This document shows, piece after piece, positions 1 through 12,290 of a stretch of 64,000 bases of DNA; the stretch's first letter is position 1, and each line of letters starts with the position of its first letter. The stretch is from Spirometra erinaceieuropaei. Taxonomy: Eukaryota > Platyhelminthes > Cestoda > Diphyllobothriidea > Diphyllobothriidae. The translations under genes and the position numbers were made by a program. The stretch lies in the NCBI GenBank assembly GCA_902702965.1, contig CACRXP010000038.1:647708-711707 (forward strand), written 5' to 3'. The notes beneath the pieces were generated by a model, which worked only from the letters and a program-made list of their open reading frames with translations, searched no databases and was not told the origin of the DNA.

Positions 1-1655
1 AATCAAATGGGGCTGAAGGACCAAACCTCGCCAACTTTTATATTGGAAAGATCGTGGGAACACTTTTAGAATATTTCAAAACATTTTCCCATAAAACTGC
101 CTTTTATGTATGCTAAGAGTGGCTGCCTGCGTCGTAAGACGCGGTTGAACAGTTATGTCGGCACAAACGCTGGCTTCAATAGCTTATAAGAAGAGGATAG
201 AAAAGTATGGCGAGACCGTGTTCTTAAGTCTTTAGGCCAAGTCGTGCATCAAGAGGCGCAAAAAGTAAGTGTGGGATTAACGCTAATCCTCACGGTGAAC
301 AAAAAGAATATGTTTCCATAGAGCATATTATTTAAAATGACAACAGAATAAATACTACATTGTCGAATTTATCGTTCAAATTTCCTTTCTCACTTTATGC
401 AGTAATAGGTGGCAGTTGAGGAATATTTAAAAAAATCTGATAATCTCTTTCCTCTCCCCTAACGAAGCAATCGAAATGCGTATAAATAAACAAAAAACCG
501 TGACATTTTTGGATTTTGCTGAATTTCTCTTGAATTAAAAGTTCAACGCTGCTTAGAAACTTTGGTAGATACCAATAGTATATTTTTACAAAAGAAGGGC
601 ATTTCTCAGCTGTGTATGAAAAACAACCGCTCACTACAGCTCTCCCACCTTGGCAGGTCTCGCATACGCAGTCCTTTTTGAAAGCATTTTTGCCAGATTA
701 CCGAACTAACAGGTGTTTCCTGTGAGGACTTAATTAGTTGCTTTGCCTTTCTCTCGATTTTTTCCTGATAAGGAACGTTTTATGCAACTTCAATTGAATC
801 CATCCCTTCCTCGTGGAGCAGTGGTTTCCGGCATTCAGCTGATGCTCTGGGCTGACCTGTTTATTTCAACCATCGCCCGAAGAATGAAAATGCTGTTCGG
901 ATTAGTCCTTTTGAATAGATACGAAGCATTTAATGACGCATTTTTATGTATTCTCATGTCGGATAGCTACCCAGGCAAACATATCTCGCGCATATTGACA
1001 TCGAAATAGAAGAAGAGGATTAATAATGCACACTCCTGATCTAATCCAGCTGCAAATGTATGTAATTTTACAAATCCCTGAAAAACCGAGCCTGCACTTA
1101 CTGACTGCTGGACACAGTTTACTCTCAACGAATGCCTAGAGAAAATTCTTTATAATGCATATTATGAAGTAGGTTATCAGCAAATAATTACGTCCTTTTC
1201 ATTAATATATTTTGGTCCACGGCATATGCATCTGCACATCTCTCCAAATTATTTACTGGGTTCGAGATCTGTACCGTCTGCACCGAGTGACCGAGGTTGT
1301 TTGTAAAATAACTGTTATAGTTTTGGTCATGCTGCATAATCAAAAAATCATCTCAATGTTCGTTTTCTTAACAGTCCATACACCATCATCGCCTTCACAA
1401 CATGCGATTATCCGGACACATTTGATTTCTATAAAGTTCATTTGCGAACACAGTCACTAGATAATAAGAATCTGGGTCATTCGCGGACCTGCCCAATAAT
1501 TTAAGTAAAGTTTTCCAAGCATCAATCTTCTTGTTTTGGGTTTGCATCACTGAACATTCGTGTTGGCAAACAATTTTTAACATGACGCGCACAAATCGGG
1601 TAAACGATGCCAACAACTATATTCTGGGGAATAATAGCCTCCCGAGTGCTCTTTT
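1..1655. other. Intergenic, no gene seen
   Basis: AT-rich sequence with only short unrelated open frames (longest 88 codons, 743-1009, plus strand). None shows a motif, a splice context or a repeat relationship that I can recognise. Confidence 0.5.
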
Positions 1656-1658
1656 TGT

Positions 1659-1712
1659 AGTAGAGTGGATGGCCTAACTTATGAAATATTAATATCGAAA
1701 TCTAAATGTGAG
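1659..1712 (+). repeat. Foldback-family terminus, fragment
   Basis: A TA followed by about 50 bases matches the outer end of the foldback family at 24198-25157: a TAGAGTGGATGGCCTAACTT start, then a CTTATGAAAT-type block, then a CGAAAT-type block. Only the outermost end is left. The following 150 bases do not match the arm. Confidence 0.5.
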
Positions 1713-3497
1713 TTATGTCACACATTCAGCGTCCTTGATTTGGGACACAGAAACCTCTTTATTGAAGGTCTTCATTCAAACCCGGATTCATTAAAAGAAA
1801 ACAGGCATCATTTGGGAAAACTGGTTCTTTTTAATATTGAGGCAATTTTTGCGCCACTGAAAATCACAAACTAAGATCCCTTGTTCATGCGCGCTGTGTT
1901 GTAGGTATAAATCAAAATAAACACGAGATTTGTGAAATAAATCTTATTTGGGAACGGAAAATCCGATTTTGCGTCAATGAAATTCAAGAGCAATTATTCA
2001 AAATTAAATTGTTTTTTTCTACATAGGAGGAGTGGGTTTTAATTACAAAATTCCGTCTCGTAAATATTTAGCGTTTAGTGCCATAAAGCTCGTTCAGAAA
2101 CTTTTTAACGGTAGTACGTTTGACCACACCGAGAATTACTGGGCGTAAAAAATATGCATTTAGTACCCCCGACATATCAATTTTTTACCTCACTCCGTGC
2201 GATGAACGTGTCCAAATTTTTGTCGGCAGCCAACTATAAAAGGATATGAAAACAAGCAGCAGAGGGGATGTCGCGCAGTTGTTAGCAAGTTGGTGAATTA
2301 CTAATGATGGAATCATACCCAGAATTAGGCAACCTGGGTCGAAGCGGTCCACAGGTAAACAAGACGAAGACTTTATTCATACACTAAAAATGTCATTTTG
2401 TGCCCATTCATTGCATGCACAAGGAACAGCTGCCGATGTTTTCCATAAACACAACTTGGAAAAGGGTGCCGAAATGTGAAATTCATCAGTAAATGCAGCG
2501 ATCATGTCGTCTTCAGGTATAACAGTTAGTAAATATATCGGTTGGTGGTCTTCATGCTTAAAGAGCTTTTAATTTTTCGACGAGGTCTTATTTTAAGACA
2601 GGCTTTCGAGATCGACCAAAACGGTCATATGCAAAAAGAGCTATCCTATAGAGGATACTGTGTCGACCACATCTTCCAAGATTTGTGTTGGAGAACTGCG
2701 AGTCTGGCGGCCGACTAAGGGGACTAGGAAGAGCAAAGTGTCTGTCAAAACTGTGAACAAGTTCCCTGGTTACAACGATATTCACCGGAACCGAATGGAT
2801 ACCACAATTTTAAGCGATAATGCCTCTAACCACTGTTCTAAAGACGCAGAAATCTTGTAGCGCTCGCAATTGTAATTTTGGCTTTTAGACAACAGGCAGT
2901 CTCTACGCATGTGGCCTCCAATCAATTTCCATGTCTGCTAACGGGCCGGATTCAAATCTTAATAAACGTGTTTTCGCAATTACCGAAAGAAATTGTGACA
3001 AGACAAAAAGGAACTTTCAACGCTAGATTTTGGACTAGATGATCACATTGAACAATCCATTACAGAACATCTGGCCATCCTTATGTCTTGGAAGCTTTCT
3101 GCTTTATCAAATGAAAATGGACAATCAAAAAGTACCGATTTTACGTCCAATTCTTTATTTTTCACTATTTTGCCTACCTTACGCACCCTTTTACGTGCGT
3201 GTATCTAAGTGATTTGTAATAAAACCATTTTGTCTTATTAAACATTGATTTATCGACTCAACTGTGTGCTCTTGCTAAGAACGGTTGATTTTTACCTGGG
3301 AAATACGGTCTGCCTTTCAAGGACGCTTTTGTGATATCTAATGGCATTTCATGAGTAATCACATTTATTGTGACTGTATAATTCTCCTGTAATAGATGTT
3401 TGTTCTAAAACGCACAAATATATACATAAACCTCTGAAGATGAAGCATAAAAATAAAGATTTTGGTGCTGCCTTGTTGTAGGTGGTGCGAGCTAACT
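1713..3497. other. Intergenic, no gene seen
   Basis: No recognisable coding or repeat content. Two overlapping frames on opposite strands near 2588-2860 (65 and 66 codons) are GC-richer than their surroundings but have no identifiable domain. Confidence 0.45.
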
Positions 3498-3607
3498 GCT
3501 GTGCAAGCCTACATTCACTATAAAATAAATCACGCACAAGCGTCGTCCTTGCTCTCGCCTTGCTGTGGAGCACACGGTGAACATCGTCGGCAACGATGGT
3601 CAAACTG
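3498..3607 (+). repeat. Dispersed repeat, copy 1 (partner at 63.7 kb)
   Basis: About 110 bases align with 63721-63831 in the same orientation. Shared blocks include an ACATTCACTATAAA-type segment, a CTTGCTGTGGAG block and an ACGATGGTCAAACTG-type end. Only two copies are visible here, so the family is unnamed. It is GC-richer than the flanks. It does not read as a protein in either copy. Confidence 0.6.
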
Positions 3608-5420
3608 TCGTTTTATTTTCATGTCCAGCGCCTCAACTCATATTGCAAGAACGCTAGCCCTTTGAGGAAATATTATTCCATCAACCAACGGCTCCGCGGC
3701 CGACAACTCGCCCAACCAATTTTTTCTAGATATTCTTAGTATGTTTGCAATATTTTGGTGTTTGCTGCACCAATCAACCAAAATTCGTTCAAGACCTTGA
3801 GTACAAATTGCAAAGCTACACCCTCCCAACAATTCCCCATACATCTTCCGGACAATTCATCGACAGATAATTTATTTGAATGGATGTGTGAATACTATCC
3901 ATTGGAACACAAAAATCACGTTTTTAAAAGCTGCTTAGTGAAGTGATTTGTTAAGAAAACCACACCCGAACACTGTTCTCTAGCAAAGCTTTAACGATTG
4001 CGGTAGGCAAACGTTTTTAAAGATTTATTAGCAAATTCCTGATAGTTGTTTGCCGTCAATTTCGAGAGGAACTAAGTGGGCCACAAATGGATATAATATT
4101 TTCCGTGCTTGTGTTTAGCACACGAATGCATGACTTCAAACAGGGTGGTTATCAGAATTTGACCTTATCAAGCAAGGTCAAGTAGTTTGATTGCCGCGGA
4201 AAGGGCGAAAGTAAGTACGCAGAAAACGTGAATGCTTTCTATTACCAAAGTATTTATATAAATACTTGTCAGACTATGTCCTTGCACTGACAATCCCAAC
4301 AAGAGACCGGAACTGAGCTAAATGTCTTCTGAAAGGGAGTAAATCAGAAACAATATAACCGTTTGCCCCATATACTTTAAATGTCCAGCCCTGAAACATT
4401 TCATTTTATTTTTACTGTGAAAGAACCAAAAAATCTGTGTTTTGCAATTGAAATTTAAAAAACTCTCTTCATATTCGGGGGTTAAAACGGGCCAGATTTG
4501 GGTAGGCAAAAGTAAGAATATTAAAATAAAACACCTTTTGATGCGAAATGTCTAGTATTTAAATGAAGATGGCAACTATTCTAGCAGAAAGACAATGCGT
4601 TGCATAAAGTGGATAGTCCTTGAGTATTGTGGGTGAAGGCCGATTGTGGTTTTAACTATCTATTTTTGTCATATCGCTAAATTGTGGTAATGTACAGGTG
4701 GCTTTTTTCCGAACTGCTTTCTGTTTGTAAACGTCCGACCCATATTATATCAGGAGACAGTAATCCACATTTTTTAAGGGTAAATGAACACTTTTTTAAT
4801 TTGAAGGAATATTTTCCCCGTATGAACATGAAACACGCAGATAAAGCAGAATTCGTCTCTGTTATGTACCGACAGGTTTTAGTTGGTAAGCCGCCAAGAA
4901 ATTTGCTGGTCGCAATTAATCCTGCTGTGTTTGCACGTTTAAAGTTTATACTAGGGAAATATTGCTTCAGCTTTCTTCAATCGCACCTCCTCTCCAGCAT
5001 TATCAAGTTCTCAGGAAGGCTTTTGCAACTATGATGCAGAAATACGAAAGACAATACACGTGAGAAATTTCTTCAGAACTGTATAAACAACGACAACTAT
5101 CCTGTGGATTCTTACACAATCGTAAGTCGAGCGAGATTACGTCCAGCATTTAAAAATTCTGCTCTTTTTGCGCGATCAAAATAGAGGACTTGGCTGACCT
5201 TGTCGCCTGCAACAAATTTCGCTCGGATTAGACTGGGCATTGTCTCGTTAAGACAAGTTCCTTTTGTTGACAAATGTTCATAAAAACGCATGTATTATAC
5301 AAAATAAGACTCGATTATGTTCGCTAAAAGTCAATTAAGTCAGAAAGCAGGAAGCCTACGAAAGAATGTCAACAAACGCATTGTAAATATATCTGATGCC
5401 ACCTTAATATACTGCAAGCA
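3608..5420. other. Intergenic, no gene seen
   Basis: AT-rich. The longest open frame (4684-5034, plus, 116 codons) has no motif, no splice context and no similar copy elsewhere in the window. I treat it as chance. Confidence 0.4.
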
Positions 5421-7600
5421 GAGGTTTTATCACTAGGACTTGTCATTTATGCGCCAAAAAAGAGAATTAACTCAGTCCAAACTGAGGTCCAATTCGAAGA
5501 CCTGAATTCCCAGATACATGACCAAATGCACAGACTCACAGATTACGTGGAATGACTGAAAGCAAACGTTATCGATATTTGCCCTCAGTTGCGTAAACCT
5601 CCAATAACAAAACAAACATTAATACCCAAAGAAAGCAAGTCTGCCTTAGCTATATTGAAGCTCCTCCAGCAAATAACAATTTCTAAGCCTGAGAAAGACA
5701 GTGAAGTTTTTATTCTTAATTGAAGAGACGTTGAGGGAAAATGGAACCCATTACAAACGATCCGAGTAAATTTTGCCCAGAAACGCCGAGGACAGATGAA
5801 AACAAGTCATTGAAAGACTTTGCCCAGAAAATAACTAAACATTAACCAGATAAAATTCTGATCCATACTGACCGAACTGTGAAAAACTTGGCGCCTCGGT
5901 GGGATTCGAACCCACGCAGTAAGGAGTAGGCTTTAGTACAGCCAACGCTCTAATCACTTCAGCACGCGAGTTTAGTCACATTTGCGTCAAGTTGCCCGCC
6001 CAACCTACTGCAACATCCAGTATCCACAAAATCTGAGAAAGTAAGTCGACTGCCCAGGCAGAATTTCTCAAGTAATTCACCTAGAACCCACTAGACAACT
6101 ACCAGGCTCACGCAGTTCATATATTTTTTGCAGATTTTGAATAATTCATAATGACCCAACTGTGAAAAACTTGGCGTCACGGTGAGATTTGAACCCACGC
6201 CATCCCTAAAACCGAAGTTAACATTTATTTTCAGACTATATGGGTTGCCAAAAGGCGCATAAGAAGGACATATCTCTACGTTCAATTCTGTCCAGATGCA
6301 ATTCAACCTAACATAGACTAGCGCAGTTGTTTTTCAAGAAATTAGAACCAGTCCGGCAGCAAATTTAGACTTACGCCATAAAAGACGGTTTTCTTTTTAT
6401 TCATGAAACTTGGCATTAAATCGTTTCTCACAAATGTCGGATCTCCTTAGGCATAGAATCACTATTCACAAATGCACCGCTCGATAAGACAACAGATGTC
6501 ATATGCGGCCATGCGTCGTAAACGCGTGTTTCACCCGAAATACTGCGTGACTTGTTGAAACTTTGCACGAAGAATATTGACTTTCTCTTAAATGGACAGC
6601 TTTACAGATAAATTGGCGGGGCAGCAATTGGAAGCTTATTTTCTGTAACATTTGCCAAAATTTCTATGGGTCAATTAAAGGTAAAAGTTGTCATCTAAAT
6701 TTAACGTGAAAACACTATATGGAAGATACGTGAATGATATATTTGAAATTGTTAATAACATTGAGGAAGCCGAGGACTTACTTATTGCCAAAAATGGCCT
6801 CTACCTGAAAATCAAATTCACAGTGGACGAGGAACAATGCAACAAGCTACCCTTCCTGGAAGTTCTAATGACTGGACAAGAAGGTTGATTTTCTATAAGG
6901 ATATATGGAAAGTTCAATATCTACATTTTCCTTAGTTTTGTGCCAGTACAACGACGGCGAAACCTAGTGTGCACTCTTTTTCAAAGAGCCAGAAAATTTG
7001 CCCACTGAGACACTGGACGTAGAATATGCTGTCTCAAAATAACCTTGCCTAAAAATGGATATTCAACACGTTATATTTAAAGTACACGAACAATTTACGG
7101 CCATAGCTGACGGAATAATCAGTTCCGAAAAAGTCCGTAATTATATCCTTTCCATCCACACGTGATATCATTTCAAGAAGCATTACGCAGCGATTGGGAT
7201 GCGCCACTGAAAGAACATACAAACCAGTCGAACTCATATCCAGCAGTTCCAATAAAGCCGCTCCAACTCCACGGGTAAATGGTGCCTTGCCATTGCATGC
7301 CACCTCAAAATATGTTTTCGAATTCACATGCACTTGTGGATGAATGAGCTTGGGGAAAACGATAAGCCAATTAGTGCACATGTAAGTTTAACGCCTGCCT
7401 AAATGGCTTCTAAAGCAAGAAAATAAAACCCCTCGTTTTTCTACCAGTAATCAACTCCTAAATAGCAGTCACTTCGTCGACTGCAAAACATCCTTCCGAG
7501 TGTTATTTCGATCACATACAATTCACACATTAAGCTACTTGGGACCCGAGAGGAACCCGACGTATGTGAACAGCTAGTCCACGTGGTCAAATTTAGCTTG
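5421..7600 (+). pseudogene. Penelope-like retroelement relic, interrupted by SINE DNA
   Basis: Decayed Penelope-like element (RT plus C-terminal GIY-YIG endonuclease). The N-terminal region starts near 5421 (EVLSLGL, then APKKRI) and runs with in-frame stops (first at 5553) to about 5866. SINE sequence then intervenes, and the RT resumes near 6216. The RT order fits the family: a YGLPK-like motif, LRSILS-like, HRLAQ and KLEPVRQQ, then SLFTNAPLDKTT (palm motif A region) near 6460, NGQLYR and a degraded GSP motif near 6595-6640, and RYVND at 6724-6738 where YVDD is usual. LPFLEV, a damaged YLHF block and NGYSTRYI follow. An FEFTCTCG endonuclease start lies near 7315 and a VDCKTSFRVLF block near 7465. 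Stops and several frameshifts rule out function. Family assignment is secure; the subfamily is unknown. Confidence 0.85.
5867..6210 (-). mobile_element. tRNA-derived SINE, tandem or dimeric, minus strand
   Basis: On the minus strand 5891-5975 reads as a degenerate tRNA: an A-box-like GTGATTAGAGCG, an anticodon arm GGCT-GTACTAA-AGCC, and a perfect T arm GTGGG-TTCGAAT-CCCAC. A tail AAGTTTTTCACAGT follows. A second partial copy of the T arm and the same tail lies at 6151-6210. The DNA between them shares a block (AACCTACTGCAA) with the SINE pair at 62.2 kb. The acceptor stem does not pair, so this is not a functional tRNA gene. It interrupts the Penelope-like element and is therefore younger than it. 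Confidence 0.7.
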
Positions 7601-8037
7601 CATTTGTTAATCTCTGTCCCTTGACTTACACGTCCCTTCTGCGTGTTAATTTCCCCAAATTGGTGTTCTTAAGTTACTATTTTCACCGGCGTGTCTACAT
7701 GAAGTAAAGGGCAAACTCGCTCTTTTGCACTGAGTTTTTTCATGTAGATTCAAATCACTGCATCTCGCTTATTCGTTGTCTTTGTCATGCAGCAACAGAT
7801 TGCAGCCGATAGGCCGTCGCAAAATGTATTGGGTTCATTAATTGTCTTTTGCCACAGTTCAGTCACTGTCAGTGAAACGAAAGTTGAGTTTGCAGGCGAT
7901 TGCCTTCGACAGGAGCAAGGCGCGACATCAATAACTCAACGCATTTCACTTTATTTTCCAATCAATGACTGAACAGCATAATGCATAAAAACCAATGCAT
8001 AACAATCAAATCGAAGTCACGGTATGTAGGAACTTAC
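7601..8037. other. Non-coding flank of receptor exon
   Basis: No gene is seen apart from a possible read-through of the receptor frame to a stop at 8006-8008. A perfect 10-bp inverted repeat (7694-7703 TCTACATGAA with 7739-7748 TTCATGTAGA) could form a stem with a 35-base loop. It has no recognised role. Confidence 0.45.
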
Positions 8038-8260
8038 ATCGCGTAAGCAGCGTTTTAAATGAACGACGGAATTTCTTGGACATCGCATTATAAAGAATAG
8101 GATTGACAGCAGAGTTCAGGTACGCCATTGTCCTGGCGAAAAGCGTGAACCAGTAGTCGACTCGCGGATGGATAGCAAAACTGTTGTATACGACCCAAGC
8201 TCGATATGGCAGCCAGAATATCGCAAACAGAAATACCACCGCCATCAGCATCTTGACGAC
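8038..8260 (-). CDS. TRH-receptor-like GPCR, exon with TM6-TM7-helix 8 (partial gene)
   Basis: Class A (rhodopsin-type) receptor exon of 223 bp. It opens VVKMLMAVVF and continues through TM6 with the FWLPY form of the CWxP motif. A short loop (IHPRVDYW) follows, then TM7 with NSAVNPILY (the NPxxY activation motif), then a basic helix 8 (SKKFRRSFKTLL). The acceptor is ATTTTAG before GTCGTCAAG (AG at 8261-8262), phase 0. A consensus donor GTAAGT starts at 8037 (phase 1), so a further exon for the C-tail is likely. Alternatively the frame reads through to a stop at 8006-8008, adding KFLHTVTSI. From family knowledge, the RKQ|VVKML junction and YNSF after TM6 resemble thyrotropin-releasing hormone receptors most closely. 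Growth-hormone-secretagogue or other neuropeptide receptors remain possible. The expected site is the plasma membrane with Gq coupling (inference). Confidence 0.88.
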
Positions 8261-9530
8261 CTAAAATCGATTCAAAAAGTATTTGATTTTGAAAATATCC
8301 CTTAAAATATGACATTTAAACTAAGCTCTCTTATGAACATTCGAATGTCGCCACTTGCTAGCTGTATCTAATGGGCAAGTAGAAATGTAAATAGGCACCC
8401 ATTTTAATAGAATAATCGTCAGACGAAAAAAATTGGTAAAAGGAGCTAAATCGGTTTGGAAAACTGGTTTTTCTAATTTATATCGTCTACCAAAGTGTTA
8501 AGATCTCGTGACCTCTTCCATGGGAAAGGGGCAAATAGTTCGGGATGGCTAGTTCTAGCTTATATGCTGTCATAGGCCAATTATGCTCAACTCCAAACCT
8601 GCAGCGCATAAGTCTATGTCTCACATTCAAGGTCCTAACCGGTGAGCCACAGGTTTGTTATCCTATCGATTGCGACGGGTGTATTAAGGATGGACGAGGG
8701 CGATCGTCAATCGCGTTACGGGATATACTAGTTTCTTTTTGCGTTCGTGCGACGACTAGCAATACAGGCCAGGGGAGACTACTGACAAAGGACACCGGAA
8801 CGTCCTGATTTATTGGGTCTTCTCAGCCATTAATAGCCAAGCCCATGCTCTGCAGCATCTGCTGCTCGACCCCGCCACAACTCCTTTTATTCCTATGAAA
8901 GCGAAGTTTCTTTTTGAAATACACTGCAATTGCGGGCTTAAAAACCTCCTCGGTATGCAGGTTGCAGTGTTTTCAGAATATCGTCAGTCGGAAAGGAATT
9001 TTCACGTTTGCACTCACTCATTTTCTGTCCAATATGCGTATCTGTGGGGTGCTTTCGGTATAAAAGCAATTTACGATTTAGTCACTGCAGACAGAGAAAA
9101 AGGAAAAGGCTCTAGGCTGCACAAAAACAGATTACAGTTCTGCAGGAGCATATTTTGATGTAAGTACTAGGTGAACCTTACCGACCAATATGAACACGAA
9201 AGTGAAATTTCCTTTAAATAATTTTCTTTGCGGCAGCGTTTTATACTGTCCCAACAATTTTTAAGAAGGCCAATTTAAACTAGGTTGAATAGTCACACCC
9301 TGCGTAGAAGGTAGTGGTTGTTATTTAAAGCATTCCTAACAACAGCGTTAAGAGGAATATCAAACTGTACAGTTTATTCATGTCATTTTGCTATCAGTTA
9401 TCCCTATTGACGTCATTTTAGTCCAACAGGCGCGTCTGCTAGAGAACATGGGGCGCAGAATTCCCTCTAGGATTAAAGACATGATGTTTTCAGGGTATCT
9501 GGCCTGTATATATATGTATCGCAGGATGGC

Positions 9531-9665
9531 CCTACAGTAGCTGGCCTATCTCATGAAATGTTAACCGAAATTCAAAATGTGCTTTAATCAGGAAGAATTA
9601 TTTAAGTGGGGTTGAAATATCGGTTATCGTGCAGCATAAATCCACGCTATTTCACTAAAGCCAAG
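9531..9665 (+). repeat. Foldback-family left arm, fragment
   Basis: It begins TACAGTAGCTGG and then runs through CTCATGAAATG, CCGAAATTC and a GTGCAGCATAA block, all shared with the outer left arm of the copies at 24198 and 13894. It stops matching after about 135 bases, and no right arm follows. Confidence 0.75.
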
Positions 9666-11262
9666 ATAATTGTTTCTCAGTCGGATTCACTCCGGTCGCC
9701 CGCAAACGCCTATCAGGCACAGTGTGAATACTTTAACAATATGACTTTTCTTATTAATTTGATGCTTTTATGAATTTAATTAAAATGTATAGCAAAACAC
9801 CATGGGGCCATTCTTTCTTACCCCCCCATTTGACAGAAACTGTGGACTTCTTGAAATCTGTTCCTAGACCAAGTGGTGTATTTAGGTTTAACAGGTTCAC
9901 GGTTGGGAGATTTTTAAATACGTGTGATATCTGTCCGCATAACGTAGTATCTGTCAATTCATTCATATTTCTTACAAGATCGAAATTCAGATCCAGTAGA
10001 TCTTGGGTTGTTTTTTTACAAAACAGTTTCAAACTAACTCATTTCAGACAGAAAGATATGAAAAGACTACAGGGCATAAGCATAAAAACCAACGGAGAAG
10101 TGATATTACACGAAAATACTTTTTCGCAGATGCCCGAAAAGAGACTCGTTCATCAGTAAGTCTCTTAAAGTGACCGAATTGTCTTGCCAAGATGCTGCAT
10201 GCTTTTCAGTATCACAACATGACCACGGTTACACCTTCTAATATAAATAATATTTCTCTTAATGGGTCACATGGTGCTCCTTAAGAAGCTCCTGTCCACA
10301 ACAGATTTATTGCTTTGTGAGACGGCATTCCTGGTTCTACACTTTAGGACTGCCTTTTTGTGTTCTCCTAATAAAATATCTACAGTTTGCACTGGAAACT
10401 TCTTTGCAATTGAAGGTGGCATAAATGCATCAGTTATCTAGACTGTATTTTGACGACGAAACTGGCGTATAAAATGTCTTGATGGCTTTTCGCAAAGACA
10501 CGGGACGAAAAGCCCTTATTCCGTACTGATTATTATTTGCGATTACAGAATGGCGACACAGGTGCATATACGACTTCCTTACCTAGTCTGTCAGAAAGCC
10601 GACCTACCTAGGGCAGAACAGACCGTATTGTGCTTAGCAATCTGGAGCTTGTCTGCAGTCCGCAAAAATCTTCGCTTCGAAAAATGTCGTCGAATAAATA
10701 TTAGAGTGGCTGTTGCTAAGCCAGTTCATGTCATCAGGTAGCTGTGTCCGTAGCCAATGATTGTTTCCTGAGATTTTAGCTGAACATGTCAGTTTATTCG
10801 GAGAGAAAGAGAGAGTACTCCGAACGCGAATGGCCCAGCATGCAACAGGAGGGGGAAGAATGACGCTAAATCTCATATCGTGGCTCATTCAATGGAATCC
10901 GGCCGTGCCTTCAAGTTACATTGGGCTGAAATCCTCGCAAGGGTGACCACCGCGTGAACCCTGGGCTGCTTAAGTCACGGTCCTCCGGTCCGCATTCAAT
11001 CAACAAGCGCAAAGACCTTCCGCCTCTATATTCTGCGCTGCCATTCTGTCTAGGCCAAGTTGCTAGCCACGCGGAGCAGGGTGCAAATGACTACCAGTCG
11101 CGGTGACAGCGAACAAAGTTGTCGAGAATTGTCATGCCAAGAATGGACGGCGGTAATGAACTCACAGCAATTACCGGTACGCGTAAGGACTAAGCAGTAA
11201 TCATCGTATCAACTGCGGCCCCCAGAGATGACCACCAGTACTGCCAAATGGAGTAGACGCAT

Positions 11263-11392
11263 GGTTGCCTGGCAACCGCGCCCTATAAGTACGGCGCACC
11301 TTTACCCTATTTTGTGACTGCCTCTCTTTATGGTTCCGAAACAGAATCCAAAACGTCAGGCCATTTTGACTCTGCCTTGGAACCGGGCCCAG
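11263..11392 (+). promoter_or_regulatory. Promoter-like GC island with possible short first exon or LTR
   Basis: Within a GC-rich patch (10935-11430) there is a perfect palindrome GGTTGCC-T-GGCAACC (11263-11277), which fits the X-box bound by RFX factors. A TATA box CTATAAGTA follows at 11283-11291. About 45 bases downstream an ATG (11330) opens 21 codons ending exactly at a consensus donor (CCCAG|GTGAGG, after 11392), phase 0. This could be a promoter and first coding exon on the plus strand, inside the intron of the minus-strand receptor. It could equally be a solo LTR of a retroelement: a TGGAACCGGG primer-site-like string lies at 11377. No second exon was found. The island ends abruptly at a foldback copy. 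Confidence 0.3.
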
Positions 11393-11431
11393 GTGAGGGA
11401 GGAAGACGGAGTGCGGTAGGTGCCTGCAAAG

Positions 11432-12290
11432 TAATTCTATAATAATTCAGTTACTTCTGGATGCCGGTCTTCGAATGAATTATCTTGCGGCCAAATGCAA
11501 AAACTGCATTTTGTAAAAAATGACTACTTGAGTAGCATAAATTTTACTCATTGATTTTCGATTCACCTAAAAGTGCAATTATATTTCATGGAAAACATGC
11601 ATAAAAGTATTCATCCATTCGCTCATTTGATTAACAATAACGTCTCCTTCTGATCTTATACTCGAAAGAAGCGTATAATTCGGTTTCTAAAACCTTTTCC
11701 AATTCCCGAATAATTTTGAGCCCGCACTACCGTTACATTTGGGTTCAAGGTTTCCAAACTACAAGCCGTATATTTTCCACGTACGGAAAACTATACACTT
11801 CTCTACAGTAATAAAGGGGACCATATAGGTTTCATGAGAGCTAACAATGGATTTGGCCCATATTGTTAACTTTACAAGCCACATTGGTCATTTCACGGTA
11901 TTTAAAAGTCCCACAATAAGAACCTTTTTTAAAAATTCGAAATGTATTTAACCTTAGAGTATAAAATTAGAAGACGCAATTTCCTACCAAATGAGGAAAT
12001 GGGTGAATATTTTTATACATGTTTTCCATGAAATATAATTGGACTTTTAGGGGGCATCGAAAATCGACAAGAAAATATATGCTACTTAGGTTGTCATTTT
12101 TACAGGGTGTCGTTTCTGCATACAGCCGCAAGGACGTTCATTCGATAACCGGTACCTAGAGGTAACTGACATATTATAGAATTGTGTTGCAGGCTAACTA
12201 GTTTTACAACCCTACGTAATTAATCTTTTCAAAACGAAAACGCGTTTCGGAATTTTGATTGACATTTTATGAATTAGCCCACCTACTGTA
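11432..12290. repeat. Foldback element, left end truncated
   Basis: The inner left arm (from ATTCTATAATAATTCAG) is followed by a central region and then by the inverted right arm, ending GCCCACCTACTGTA at 12290. Shared arm landmarks are the block around CATGGAAAACATGCATAAAA and its complement near 12020-12040. The outer roughly 120 bases on the left are replaced by the GC island. The terminal TA at 12289-12290 fits a TA target site. Confidence 0.85.

Noticed and set aside
5891..5975. Possible functional tRNA gene (minus strand)
   Set aside because: T and anticodon arms pair, but the acceptor stem does not and the unit recurs with shared flanks at several loci. It is a SINE head.
7049..7381. 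110-codon minus-strand frame
   Set aside because: It is the shadow of the plus-strand Penelope-like endonuclease region.
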